The notes under the pieces: model-generated
The model's input: only the letters and a program-made list of their open reading frames with translations
Databases searched by the model: none
What the model was told of the DNA's origin: nothing
DNA from: Candidatus Aalborgicola defluviihabitans
GTDB lineage: Bacteria; Pseudomonadota; Gammaproteobacteria; Burkholderiales; Burkholderiaceae_C
Direction of reading: 5' to 3'
Assembly: GCA_016705575.1 (NCBI GenBank)
Contig: JADIXX010000001.1
Coordinates: forward strand, 434,001 to 498,000
Length of the DNA: 64,000 bases
Translations under genes and position numbers: made by a program
Shown: positions 21,007 through 29,861 of the stretch, piece by piece
How positions within the stretch are numbered: the stretch's first letter is position 1
How the letters are laid out: the number at the start of each line of letters is the position of its first letter

Positions 21007-23028
21007 ATGACCGCTTACCCCCATTTGCTCGCGCCCCTTGACCTGGGCTTTACCACCCTGAAAAACCGGGTTCTGATGGGCTCCATGCACGTGGGGCTGG
21101 AAGAGGTGCCCAACGGATTCGAACGCATGGCCGCCTTCTACGCAGAGCGCGCCCGAGGCGGCGTGGGCCTGATCGTGACCGGTGGCATTGCCCCCAACGA
21201 GCGCGGTCGCCCCATGAAGGGCGGTGCCATGCTGACCACCGAAGCGGAGGCCGCGCACCACCGCGTGGTGACCGATGCGGTGCACCAGGCCGGCGGCAAG
21301 ATCGCCATGCAGATCCTGCACTTTGGCCGCTACTCCTACCAAAAGGACCTGGTGGCACCCAGCGCGCTGCAGGCGCCCATCAACCCGTTCACACCGCACG
21401 CCCTGACTACCGAAGAAGTAGAGCAGACGATTGAAGACTTTGCCCGCTGCGCCGGTCTGGCCCAAGTAGCCGGTTACGACGGCGTGGAGATCATGGGTTC
21501 TGAGGGCTACTTGATCAACGAATTTATTGCCGCACGCACCAATCAGCGCGACGACGCCTGGGGTGGCGCTTATGCCAACCGCATCCGCTTCCCGGTGGAG
21601 ATCGTGCGCCGGGTGCGCGAGCGCGTGGGGGCCAATTTCATCATCATCTTCCGCCTGTCCATGCTGGACTTGGTGGAGGGCGGCTCCACGGCGGATGAGG
21701 TCATTGAACTGGCTCAGGCTATCGAGGCGGCCGGCGCCACCATCCTCAACACCGGCATTGGCTGGCACGAGGCGCGCATCCCCACCATCGCCACCAAGGT
21801 TCCGCGCGCGGCCTACGCCTGGGTCACCCAGCGCCTGATGGGCAAGGTGAAGATTCCGCTGGTGGCCACCAACCGCATCAACACACCCGAAGTGGCCGAG
21901 CAACTGCTGGCCGATGGTTTTTGCAACATGGTGTCCATGGCGCGCCCCTTTTTGGCCGACTCCGAGTTTGTACGCAAGGCTGCCGAGGGCAGGGCAGACG
22001 AAATCAACACCTGCATAGCCTGCAACCAGGCCTGTCTGGATCACACCTTTGGCGGCAAGATCACATCTTGCTTGGTCAACCCGCGTGCCTGCCACGAGAC
22101 CGAGCTGGTGATTGCCCCCGCTGCGGCCCCGAAGCGCATCGCGGTCGTGGGCGCCGGTCCTGCGGGCCTGAGCTTTGCCGTCACCGCCGCCGAGCGTGGC
22201 CACACGGTGGAGCTGTTTGACGCGGCCACAGAGATCGGCGGCCAGTTCAACATCGCCAAAAAGGTGCCGGGCAAGGAAGAGTTTTACGAGACGCTGCGCT
22301 ACTTTGACCGCCAACTGGCGCTCAAGGGCGTCAAGCTCTCGCTCAACACCCGCGTGAGCGCTGCGCAACTGGCGCAGGGCGGTTATGACGACATTGTGCT
22401 GGCCACTGGCGTGACGCCGCGCACACCCGCCATCGACGGCGTCAACCACCCTAAAGCCTTGAGTTATCTGGACGTGCTGCGCGACGGCAAGTCCGTGGGC
22501 AAGACCGTGGCCGTGATCGGTGCGGGTGGCATTGGCTTTGACGTGTCGGAATTTTTAACCCACAGCGGTACCAGCGCCAGCGTCGACGCGCCCAAGTTTT
22601 ATGCCGAATGGGGCATTGACACAGGTTACGCACAGGCCGGCGGCATCACGAAGGCGCATGTGGAAGCGCCCGCACGCCAGGTGCACTTGCTGCAGCGCAA
22701 GGCCAGCAAGGTGGGCGATCAGTTGGGCAAGACCACCGGCTGGATTCACCGCACGGGGCTCAAGGCCAAACGCGTGTCCATGACGCCCGGCGTGACCTAT
22801 CACCGCATCGACGATGCTGGCCTGCACCTGAGCGTGGACGGCCAGGAGCGCGTGCTGCCAGTGGACCACGTGGTGCTGTGCGCCGGCCAGGAACCCCAGC
22901 GCGAACTGTTGGCCGCTTTGCAAGCCGCCGGTTGCAGCGTGCACCTGATTGGCGGCGCCGATGTGGCCGCCGAACTGGATGCCAAGCGTGCTATTGACCA
23001 GGGCACCCGCCTGGCCGCCACCATTTGA
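21007..23028 (+). CDS. NADPH-dependent 2,4-dienoyl-CoA reductase/OYE-type flavoenzyme
   Basis: 673 residues. An N-terminal old-yellow-enzyme TIM barrel (about 1-330) with DGVEIMGSEGYLINEFI binds FMN. The 4Fe-4S cysteines are in CIACNQACLD and SCLVNPRAC, and the FAD/NADPH halves have IAVVGAGPAGLSFAV and VAVIGAGGIGFDVSEF. This matches E. coli FadH, which reduces 2,4-dienoyl-CoA during oxidation of unsaturated fatty acids; related enzymes reduce other enoates. ATG 21007 is preceded by AAAGGA; an in-frame start at 20956 would run through the operator. It is followed at 12 bases by a SnoaL-like gene and controlled, by inference, by PadR. Confidence 0.9.
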   Translation: MTAYPHLLAPLDLGFTTLKNRVLMGSMHVGLEEVPNGFERMAAFYAERARGGVGLIVTGGIAPNERGRPMKGGAMLTTEAEAAHHRVVTDAVHQAGGKIAMQILHFGRYSYQKDLVAPSALQAPINPFTPHALTTEEVEQTIEDFARCAGLAQVAGYDGVEIMGSEGYLINEFIAARTNQRDDAWGGAYANRIRFPVEIVRRVRERVGANFIIIFRLSMLDLVEGGSTADEVIELAQAIEAAGATILNTGIGWHEARIPTIATKVPRAAYAWVTQRLMGKVKIPLVATNRINTPEVAEQLLADGFCNMVSMARPFLADSEFVRKAAEGRADEINTCIACNQACLDHTFGGKITSCLVNPRACHETELVIAPAAAPKRIAVVGAGPAGLSFAVTAAERGHTVELFDAATEIGGQFNIAKKVPGKEEFYETLRYFDRQLALKGVKLSLNTRVSAAQLAQGGYDDIVLATGVTPRTPAIDGVNHPKALSYLDVLRDGKSVGKTVAVIGAGGIGFDVSEFLTHSGTSASVDAPKFYAEWGIDTGYAQAGGITKAHVEAPARQVHLLQRKASKVGDQLGKTTGWIHRTGLKAKRVSMTPGVTYHRIDDAGLHLSVDGQERVLPVDHVVLCAGQEPQRELLAALQAAGCSVHLIGGADVAAELDAKRAIDQGTRLAATI

Positions 23029-23040
23029 TAGGAGACATTC

Positions 23041-23480
23041 ATGCAAGCAGCCCCCAACACCTCAAACCCGCCGTTGCGGCCTCCATCGCCATCTGGCATG
23101 ACATGGTCGCCAAACGCGACCTGTCCGCACTGCCCAGCATCGTGCACCCGGACGCGGTGTTTCGCTCCCCCATGGCCATCCACCCCTACCAGCCGGCCGC
23201 TGCGCTGATTCTGGCGTTGAACACCGTGATTCAAGTATTTGAAGACTTTACCTACCACCGCCAACTGGCGTCTGATGATGGCCTGAACGTGGTGCTGGAA
23301 TTCAGCGCCCGCGTAGGCGACAAGCAGCTCAAGGGCATCGACTTGGTGCGCTTTGACGAAGCCGGCAAGATTGTCGAGTTCGAGGTGATGGTGCGCCCCT
23401 TAAGCGGCCTGCAGGCGCTGGGCGCGGAGATGGGTGCACGGTTGGCACAGAAGATGCCGGCGTTTAAGGTGAAAGGGTGA
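23041..23480 (+). CDS. SnoaL/NTF2-like domain protein, one frame error
   Basis: About 146 residues, a small alpha+beta barrel of the SnoaL/NTF2 type (IAIWHDMVAKRDLSALPSIV, VFRSPMAIHPYQPA, LNVVLEFSARVGDKQLKGID). Such proteins bind or isomerise small molecules; the function here is unknown. The best start, ATG 23041 with AGGAG upstream, is out of frame with the body. One extra C in the run at 23058-23062 joins them as MQAAPQHLKPAVAAS. It is cotranscribed with the dienoyl-CoA reductase and is thus probably part of the same PadR-controlled function. Confidence 0.78.
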
Positions 23481-23590
23481 GGGATGGCCTGGCAACTGAA
23501 TAATCGCTATGCTGCGGCTTTCGTCCTCCGACTTGGCGAGCTGAATTCAAACAACCGATCAATTCCAATAGGGAATAGTTTGGTGTCATA

Positions 23591-23605
23591 GGTGACTGCG
23601 TCACC
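23591..23605. promoter_or_regulatory. Inverted repeat GGTGAC-TGC-GTCACC
   Basis: A perfect 6-bp-arm palindrome, 75-89 bases upstream of the flavoenzyme GTG start. It could be an operator or an RNA hairpin. The rest of the 23481-23679 gap shows nothing recognisable. Confidence 0.35.
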
Positions 23606-23679
23606 TTCGGTCCAGTCCAGAGCGAGGGTATGCCTACGATCCGCAAAAATGGATGGATCAAGAATTAGGAGTCACCACC

Positions 23680-25482
23680 GTGGATAGAAGAGATCTATGT
23701 AGAGCCGCCTTGGTATTGCCGCTGGCCAGCGCGCTGCCCGTTTCTGCTGGGGCGGCCAGTGGTCTCACTCGTGTGCGACCTGGCGACGCCGCATGGCCCA
23801 GCGTGGCGCTTTGGCAAAAGCTAGGGGAAACGCTCAAGGGTCGTTTGATAAAACTTGAGACGCTATTTGCGCCTTGCCAGCGCAGTGCGGTCAGTGCCGC
23901 TTGCCTTGAGCTGGGCAAGTATTTGAGCAACCCTTTCTTTTTGGGTGATCAAGCGTCGGCAACCCAGGTTTCAGGCTGGTTCAACGCCTGGAAGAACGAA
24001 CCCAGTGCTTACGCAATTCAAGCCAACACACATGATGATGTAGCCGCTGGTGTGCGTTTCGCGCGTGAGCACAAGCTGCGTCTGGTGGTGAAAGGCACGG
24101 GTCACAGCTACCAAGGTACTTCAAGCTCGCAAGACTCTTTGCTGATTTGGACGCGATCCATGAATCGGGTCGAAATCATCGACAAATTTGTGCCGCAAGG
24201 TTGCGCAGGGACGGTGTCTGCCGTGCCTGCAGTCAGCGCCGGTGCAGGCGCCGTGTGGAGCGATCTCTACCATGCAGTGACCACCAAGGCTGGACGCTAT
24301 GTCCAAGGCGGTGGTTGCACCGATGTGGGGGTTGCCGGGCTGGTGCAAAGCGGTGGTTTTGGTAGTTTTTCAAAAGGCTTTGGGCTGACCGCGGCGGGAT
24401 TGCTGGAAGCCGAAGTGGTTTGTTTTGATGGGCAATTGCGCGTGGCCAATGCCTGTACCAACCCTGAACTTTTCTGGGCACTCAAAGGCGGCGGCGGTGG
24501 CAGCTGGGGTGTAGTCACCAAAGTGGTTTTGCGCACCCATGACTTACCCAAGTATTTTGGCTATGTGGGTGGCAAGATTCGGGCTAAGTCTGATTCAGCT
24601 TTCGCCACCTTGGTGACCCGTGTGATGGACTTTTATGCGGATCAACTCTTTAACCCGCACTGGGGCGAGCAAATCAGTTTGGGCACGGATCGCAGCTTGA
24701 AACTGAGTCTGTGTAGCCAGGGCCTTAGCAACGAACAAGTCATGGCCGTTTGGAAGCCGTTTTTCGAGTTTGTGCGCGCGGTGCCGGAGCACTATGAAGA
24801 GGTTGAAAAACTCCACGCCGGTGCGTGGGACGCTCAACCTTGGTGGGATATCGCCTGGAACCCCTCACTTCGGCCGGATCAACGTGCAGGCGCGCCTGCG
24901 TACCACGCCTGGTGGGAGGGTGATCAAGATCAAGTAGGCATGACGATCTATGGCTACGATTCCCTGTGGCTACCTTCGCGCTTACTGGCAAAAGATCAGC
25001 GCAAGACCCTGGTCGATACATTGATTGCTGCCAGCGACAAGCATTCCGTTGGTTTGCACTTCAACAAAGGTTTGGCTGGTGCGACCAAAGAAGTGATTGA
25101 GCAAGCGCGCCAATGTGCCACCAACCCGGCCGTGCTGGACGCATTTGCGCTGGTCATCATCGCCTCGGGCGGAAAGCCGTCGTACGCTGGGCTGGAACGT
25201 TCGGTCTTAAGCAAAGCACGGAGTTTCATAGAGGCAGAGGTTGAGACTCGACGTATTGACCGGGCTATGGCGCTGCTGAGACAGCTAGCACCGAATGGCG
25301 GATCCTATGTGTCTGAGAGCAATTACTTCAACGACAATTGGCAGCGGGAATTTTGGGGTGCCAACTATGCGCGCTTGCAATCTGTAAAGCAGCTAGTTGA
25401 TCCAGAAGGTTTGTTTTTTGTGCGCCATGGCGTTGGCAGTGAGGCCTGGAGCGAAGATGGCTTTACGCCGCAAAAGGCTTAA
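23680..25482 (+). CDS. Exported FAD-linked oxidoreductase, berberine-bridge-enzyme type
   Basis: 600 residues from GTG 23680, which has AGGAG 9 bases upstream; an ATG at 23653 is in frame but lacks a site. The N-terminus MDRRDLCRAALVLPLASAL looks like a twin-arginine signal. The VAO/PCMH flavin domain has VKGTGHSYQGTSSSQDSL, whose His aligns with the 8-alpha-histidyl FAD link, and YVQGGGCTDVGVAGLVQ, whose Cys aligns with the 6-S-cysteinyl link of berberine bridge enzyme, so FAD may be bicovalent. The C-terminal BBE segment is YVSESNYFNDNWQREFWGAN. The family oxidises sugars, alcohols or phenolics; the substrate is unknown. It stands alone, convergent with a sensor kinase. Confidence 0.85.
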   Translation: MDRRDLCRAALVLPLASALPVSAGAASGLTRVRPGDAAWPSVALWQKLGETLKGRLIKLETLFAPCQRSAVSAACLELGKYLSNPFFLGDQASATQVSGWFNAWKNEPSAYAIQANTHDDVAAGVRFAREHKLRLVVKGTGHSYQGTSSSQDSLLIWTRSMNRVEIIDKFVPQGCAGTVSAVPAVSAGAGAVWSDLYHAVTTKAGRYVQGGGCTDVGVAGLVQSGGFGSFSKGFGLTAAGLLEAEVVCFDGQLRVANACTNPELFWALKGGGGGSWGVVTKVVLRTHDLPKYFGYVGGKIRAKSDSAFATLVTRVMDFYADQLFNPHWGEQISLGTDRSLKLSLCSQGLSNEQVMAVWKPFFEFVRAVPEHYEEVEKLHAGAWDAQPWWDIAWNPSLRPDQRAGAPAYHAWWEGDQDQVGMTIYGYDSLWLPSRLLAKDQRKTLVDTLIAASDKHSVGLHFNKGLAGATKEVIEQARQCATNPAVLDAFALVIIASGGKPSYAGLERSVLSKARSFIEAEVETRRIDRAMALLRQLAPNGGSYVSESNYFNDNWQREFWGANYARLQSVKQLVDPEGLFFVRHGVGSEAWSEDGFTPQKA

Positions 25483-25545
25483 GCGTGACATTGCCCGAAT
25501 GAAAGTTCACCTGCCTACAGAGCCGCTCCCTGCCAGGCCCTACAA

Positions 25546-26706
25546 CTATCGCGTGCTCGCGTTCTTGCTATTGCCCTTGCGCGGCAAGTGGATGGTGAAG
25601 ATCGTTCCGACCTCTATGTTGGACGTGATCCCGATTCGCCCACCATGCGCCAGAATGATCTCACGGGCGATGTAAAGGCCTAGTCCCAGGTTAATCTTGT
25701 CGCTTAGCTTGCGCTCGCTCGCCGGGCGCAGGGCAAAGCGCTTGGCTGGGTCGAAAATTGTTCTCAGTTGGGCCGACGAAATCACCTCGCCCGCATTTTG
25801 GATCGTCCAGCTGATTTCATCATTGGAGTTCTCACCAACCTTGACGACGACGGGCTCCTCAGCAGAGCCGTGATCAATCGCGTTAGAGATCAAATTGCCA
25901 AACGCCTGGCTGATGCGCGAGCTGTCCCAAATCACCTCCATGTTGCCTGCTATTTCCAGTCGGATGAGCCGACCAGGATGAAATAAGCGCATCTCTTCAA
26001 CAATGGTGGTGCATACCGGTGAAAAATCCATTGGGTATGTAGTGACCGGTATGCCGTCCCCAAGATGGCTTGTTGAAAAGTCGAGCAGGTCAGAGACAAT
26101 TTCAGCAACGCGATTGCTGCTACTGACTATGAGTGCAGCCGTCTTGACTGCATTTGGAGTCAGACCCGGGTTACTCGCCAGCATTTGCGCTCCCATGCTG
26201 ATGGCCCCGAGTGGGGATCGCACGTCATGGCCCAGAATGGCCATGAACAGGTTTTGGGAGTCACGCTGCATTTCCGAATAGCGCGAGACGGCTTCTGCTA
26301 GCGACTGGTCGATCGCTTCATTGAACCTGACCATGTCTTTGATCTCGCCAGCGGTGATGTTAATGATGTCGTCTTGCCAAAGTCTCAGTACGCTCGCGCG
26401 CAAGGCCCGGTATTCCGCCGTGAGCTGTTCGATGGTGAAGCCAGACGAAATGCGCTCGGCGCCATGGGTCTCTGCAGGGGTATCTCCGGCTACCGGAGGT
26501 GCAAGGCCCTGCGATTTGTCGATGCCCTCCTGCCGTGCCTGATAGGTATCGAGGTCGGTGGCCACGACCTTTAGCATGGCTTCTGCATGGTCACGCAGTT
26601 CCTTTGTTGTCATCAGATGAATGGTCGCGTGGATGGTCCGAGCGAAGTCTTCCCAATCTTGCAGGATGGCTTCCATATTGGCCAATATGAATTTGGACAG
26701 GCGCAT
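25546..26706 (-). CDS. Cytoplasmic sensor histidine kinase
   Basis: 386 residues with no transmembrane segment. The N-terminal helical region (1-160) resembles RsbRD-type sensor domains by eye (LANMEAILQDWEDFARTIH). The HisKA phosphoacceptor is in FMAILGHDVRSPLGAISMG, and the ATPase domain has the N box NLISNAIDHG, a G1-like FDPAKRFAL stretch and GLGLYIAREIILAHGG. No response regulator is adjacent. The gene upstream on the same strand is a PQQ dehydrogenase 192 bases away. The input is unknown. Confidence 0.85.
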   Translation of the reverse strand: MRLSKFILANMEAILQDWEDFARTIHATIHLMTTKELRDHAEAMLKVVATDLDTYQARQEGIDKSQGLAPPVAGDTPAETHGAERISSGFTIEQLTAEYRALRASVLRLWQDDIINITAGEIKDMVRFNEAIDQSLAEAVSRYSEMQRDSQNLFMAILGHDVRSPLGAISMGAQMLASNPGLTPNAVKTAALIVSSSNRVAEIVSDLLDFSTSHLGDGIPVTTYPMDFSPVCTTIVEEMRLFHPGRLIRLEIAGNMEVIWDSSRISQAFGNLISNAIDHGSAEEPVVVKVGENSNDEISWTIQNAGEVISSAQLRTIFDPAKRFALRPASERKLSDKINLGLGLYIAREIILAHGGRIGITSNIEVGTIFTIHLPRKGNSKNASTR

Positions 26707-26898
26707 GGGACTTCTTTCGATGTGGCGATTCAGACGGGCGATTCAGACGCCAAATGGCGAAAGAAATGCAAAGCAACTGCGTGCAGGATACACGCGAGCG
26801 GCAAATTGACGCAGAGCATGTCTTCTATAGCTGGCAGATGGTAACGTTGCGCCAGGCCCGTGCGCTTGGCATACACCAAATCGGTGATGGCATTGCAG
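26707..26898 (-). other. Intergenic stretch without a recognised gene
   Basis: 192 bases between the PQQ dehydrogenase stop and the kinase start on the same strand. Only short ORFs without ribosome-binding sites are present. It probably holds the kinase promoter. Confidence 0.5.
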
Positions 26899-28212
26899 CT
26901 ATTTCCTATGCACTCGCCAGATGATGTTGCCCACATCATCGGCCACCAGCAGCGCACCGGTCTTATCCAGCGCCACCCCTACCGGCCGGCCATAGGCTGT
27001 TGCTTCTGCACTCAGGAAACCTGTCAGCACATCCACGGGCGGTCCGGATGGTTTGCCGTCCGCTAAGGGTACATAAATCACCTTGTAGCCGCTGTGCGGC
27101 CTGCGGTTCCAGGAGCCATGCTGGCCGATGAACATGCCATTCGAAAACTGTTGGGGCAATGTAGTACCGACAGACGAAGCCAGCCCCAAAGACGCAGTAT
27201 GAGAACCCAGCGCGTAATCGGGCGGCAGAGCCTTGGCCACCATTTCGGGGTTGGGCGGCTGAACCCGCTCATCCACATGCTGGCCGAAATAGCTGTAAGG
27301 CCAGCCATAAAAAGCGCCACGCCGCACGGAGGTCATGTAGTCCGGCACCAAGTCGCTGCCCAATTCGTCACGCTCGTTTACCGCTGTCCACAAAGCGCCA
27401 GTGTGTGGCTCCCAAGCCATGCCATTGGGGTTGCGCAAACCAGAGGCAAACACCCGGTGGGCGCCCGTGGCAATGTCATATTCCCAAATTGCGGCCCGGC
27501 CTTCTTCTACCGCCATACCGCGTTCCGCGACATTGCTGTTGGAGCCTACTGTCACGTACAGCGTCTTGCCATCCGGGCTGGCGATCAGGCTTTTGGTCCA
27601 GTGGTGGTTGATGGGGCCGGCTGGCAGGTCCAACACCTTGGTGCCAGGGTCCGTCATGTGGGTGTCACCTGTGGCATAGGGGAAACGCATCAGCGCATCG
27701 GTATTGGCAACATACAGGTAGCCGCCCACCAAGGCCATGCCAAAGGGTGAATTCAAGCCGGTTAATAGGGGTGCACTCCAGTCGGCTACTCCGTCACCAT
27801 TGGTGTCGCGCAACAGGGTGATGCGGTTGGCACTGACGGTTACCGCACCCGCACGGCGCATGATGTGGGTGGCAATCCAGCCCTTGATGCCTTCGCCGTC
27901 TTGCGGTCGCTCGGGTGCATTCGACTCTGCCACCAGCACATCCCCATTGGGTAGCAGCTGTAGCCACCGGGGATGATCCAGCCCCTTGGCAAAGGCCTGT
28001 ACCTGGGTGCCTGGGGCAGCAATAGGCACCATGCCTATCGGCCAACCAGACGCAGGCGCAATGTTGATGGTCGGAATAAGACTGGGCCGTGGTGCTTCCA
28101 ACGTAGGCTGCGGGCCTGTGCCCGCCAGGATCGGCACTTTGGCCATATCGCCACAGCCTGACAGCATTGCCAGGCTGATGAGTACCACACCCAATTTGAC
28201 CTCAGGTGGCAC
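26899..28212 (-). CDS. PQQ-dependent sugar (L-sorbosone-type) dehydrogenase lipoprotein
   Basis: Beta-propeller dehydrogenase of the soluble glucose/sorbosone dehydrogenase family, acting in the periplasm with PQQ. A lipobox LAMLSGCGD follows a hydrophobic stretch. The propeller has FAKGLDHPRWLQLLPNGDVL, the conserved NHHWTKSLIASPDGKTLYV with the probable catalytic His, and HGSWNRRPHSGYKV. I chose GTG 28212, which overlaps the ferritin-like stop by 11 bases and puts the lipobox near the N-terminus. An upstream start at 28263 is in frame but leaves a long unlikely leader. 437 residues. Confidence 0.83.
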   Translation of the reverse strand: MPPEVKLGVVLISLAMLSGCGDMAKVPILAGTGPQPTLEAPRPSLIPTINIAPASGWPIGMVPIAAPGTQVQAFAKGLDHPRWLQLLPNGDVLVAESNAPERPQDGEGIKGWIATHIMRRAGAVTVSANRITLLRDTNGDGVADWSAPLLTGLNSPFGMALVGGYLYVANTDALMRFPYATGDTHMTDPGTKVLDLPAGPINHHWTKSLIASPDGKTLYVTVGSNSNVAERGMAVEEGRAAIWEYDIATGAHRVFASGLRNPNGMAWEPHTGALWTAVNERDELGSDLVPDYMTSVRRGAFYGWPYSYFGQHVDERVQPPNPEMVAKALPPDYALGSHTASLGLASSVGTTLPQQFSNGMFIGQHGSWNRRPHSGYKVIYVPLADGKPSGPPVDVLTGFLSAEATAYGRPVGVALDKTGALLVADDVGNIIWRVHRK

Positions 28213-28759
28213 GTGACTGGTCCTTGGGCATGTGTTGCAGCAGATCGGCCAGTTCGTCGGCATGCTCTTCTTCCACAGCCAAAATACCTTCCAGCAAACG
28301 GCGCGTGGTGGGGTCTTTCTCGCCCAGGTAGGCTATGAATTCGCGGTAACTCTCAATTGCGATTCGCTCGGCCACCAGGTTTTCAAGAATGAAATCTTGC
28401 AAACTGCTGCCTTCAATGTATTCGGCATGGCTGCGTGCTTCCAGCGTGCGGGGCGCAAAGTCGGGCTCACCACCCAACTGCACAATACGCGCCGCCAGCA
28501 AGTCGGCGTGGCCCAGTTCCTCATTGGAATGCGCCAAAAACTCAGCGGCAACGCCAGGCGCATGAATGCCCTTGGCCGTAAAGTAATGGCGTCGGTAGCG
28601 CAGCACGCACACAATTTCGGTGGCCAGAGATTCGTTCAACATTTTCAGCACTTGTTTGCGGTCACCTTTGTAATCCGCGGTAACGGCACCGTCATTCACA
28701 TGCTTGCGCGCGCGGCTGCGCATTTCGGCTACAGAGACGGGGGTATGGTCGTTTTTCAT
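28202..28759 (-). CDS. Ferritin-like protein (bacterioferritin-related)
   Basis: 185 residues, four-helix bundle. The metal-ligand pattern of two E-x-x-H pairs and single glutamates is visible: LNESLATEIVCVLRYRRHYF, NEELGHADLLAARIVQLGG, VAERIAIESYREF and VEEEHADELADLL. It is probably a di-iron oxidase or iron-storage protein of the bacterioferritin/Dps-like group. Its stop overlaps the PQQ dehydrogenase gene, so the two are translationally coupled. The start ATG 28759 has no strong ribosome site. It is divergent from the methyltransferase gene. A role in oxidative stress fits its place next to the stress block. Confidence 0.82.
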   Translation of the reverse strand: MKNDHTPVSVAEMRSRARKHVNDGAVTADYKGDRKQVLKMLNESLATEIVCVLRYRRHYFTAKGIHAPGVAAEFLAHSNEELGHADLLAARIVQLGGEPDFAPRTLEARSHAEYIEGSSLQDFILENLVAERIAIESYREFIAYLGEKDPTTRRLLEGILAVEEEHADELADLLQHMPKDQSRAT

Positions 28760-28920
28760 AATGGAATTTTTTCAGTAACTCAGGGGAGCTCAGTGTGCGG
28801 CGACCGTTCGCCAACGTCTGTGCGTTGAAGCACGCACTGCCGCGTCAGTCGCGGGTTGCATCCGCTGCGTCATACTCCCAGCAGATGCCCCACGGCGGGG
28901 TGCTCCAACAAGGATTAGTC

Positions 28921-29529
28921 GTGCAATCAGCGAGTGACCAGTGGTTCGACGAGGCGTACTACCAGCGCTACTACTTCGACAAGAAGACCAGCGTGGTCGA
29001 CACCCAGCATGTAGAACGGCTGGGCACTTTTGTGTGCAGCTACCTCAAGTACCTGCGCGTGCCCGTCAAACGGGTTCTGGATGTGGGCTGTGGCATTGGC
29101 TTGTGGCAGGGTGTGCTGGCCCAACATTTTCCTGACGCCAGCTACCAGGGCGTGGAGTTCAGCGAATACCTGTGTGCGCGTTACGGCTGGTTGCGCGGCT
29201 CGGTGGTCGACTTCCACAGTGATCAGCCGTTTGACCTGGTGATCTGCCAGGGGGTGTTGCCCTACCTGAGCCCGGCAGACCTGCAACTGGCGCTGCACAA
29301 CCTGGGCACGCTGTGCCGGGGGGCGCTGTATGTAGAAGCGGTGTCGCGCGAAGACTACGAACGCGAGACCATCGACGAAGAACTGACCGACCCCCGCTTG
29401 TTCCGCCACCGGGCACAACTGTACCGGCGCGGTCTGACGCAAGGGTTTGTGGAGGTGGGCGGCGGCATGTGGCTCAGCCGCAAGGCCGAAGTGCCGCTGT
29501 TTGAACTGGAGTGTGCGGGTGGCCGCTAG
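28921..29529 (+). CDS. Class I SAM-dependent methyltransferase
   Basis: About 202 residues from GTG 28921, with AAGGA 6 bases upstream; an upstream in-frame GTG at 28795 lacks a site and adds 42 residues without a recognisable domain. Motif I is RVLDVGCGIGLWQGVL, and the acidic loop and motif IV are YQGVEFSEYL and FDLVICQGVLPYLSP. The substrate is unknown. It stands alone, convergent with the YqjD-like gene. Confidence 0.82.
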   Translation: MQSASDQWFDEAYYQRYYFDKKTSVVDTQHVERLGTFVCSYLKYLRVPVKRVLDVGCGIGLWQGVLAQHFPDASYQGVEFSEYLCARYGWLRGSVVDFHSDQPFDLVICQGVLPYLSPADLQLALHNLGTLCRGALYVEAVSREDYERETIDEELTDPRLFRHRAQLYRRGLTQGFVEVGGGMWLSRKAEVPLFELECAGGR

Positions 29530-29549
29530 ACCACCCGCCCCAGACGCGT

Positions 29550-29816
29550 TTACCGTTTGGTCTGTAGCAGCCAGCCCAGCACTACACCAGTTGCCAAAGC
29601 GATACCCACTGTCGTGAGTGGCCGCTCCTGCACAAAGCCCTGGCAGCTTTTGGTCATCCGGGACTGGGCGTGCATCAACTGCTCACCCTTTTCGCTCACC
29701 ATTCGCGAAGCCCTGTTGGCAGCCAGTGAAAGCGAGTGTGCTGCGTCATGTGCGCTATCGGTAGCGTTGTCCACCGCGTGCGAGACGGCCTTTGAGATGT
29801 CATTCATTTCACCCAT
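29550..29816 (-). CDS. YqjD/ElaB-like (DUF883-type) membrane-anchored protein
   Basis: 88 residues. A helical, Ala/Ser/Asp-rich N-terminal part (SHAVDNATDSAHDAAHSLSL) is followed by one C-terminal membrane segment, PLTTVGIALATGVVLGWLL, and a basic end. The E. coli relatives are stress-induced, ribosome-associated inner-membrane proteins. The start ATG 29816 follows AAAAGGA. It lies 45 bases after the Cys-repeat exported protein gene on the same strand and is probably cotranscribed with it. Confidence 0.75.
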   Translation of the reverse strand: MGEMNDISKAVSHAVDNATDSAHDAAHSLSLAANRASRMVSEKGEQLMHAQSRMTKSCQGFVQERPLTTVGIALATGVVLGWLLQTKR

Positions 29817-29861
29817 GGGGAATCCTTTTTGTGTGTAGTTAATGTGAAGTGCAAAGGTGAA

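Noticed and set aside
20959..22449. 496-codon open frame on the minus strand opposite the dienoyl-CoA reductase
   Set aside because: High-GC shadow of the real gene: no start site signal, His/Gly/Ala-rich composition, no domain.
23653..23679. ATG 23653 as start of the BBE-type oxidase
   Set aside because: No ribosome-binding site; GTG 23680 has AGGAG at good spacing and yields a proper signal peptide.
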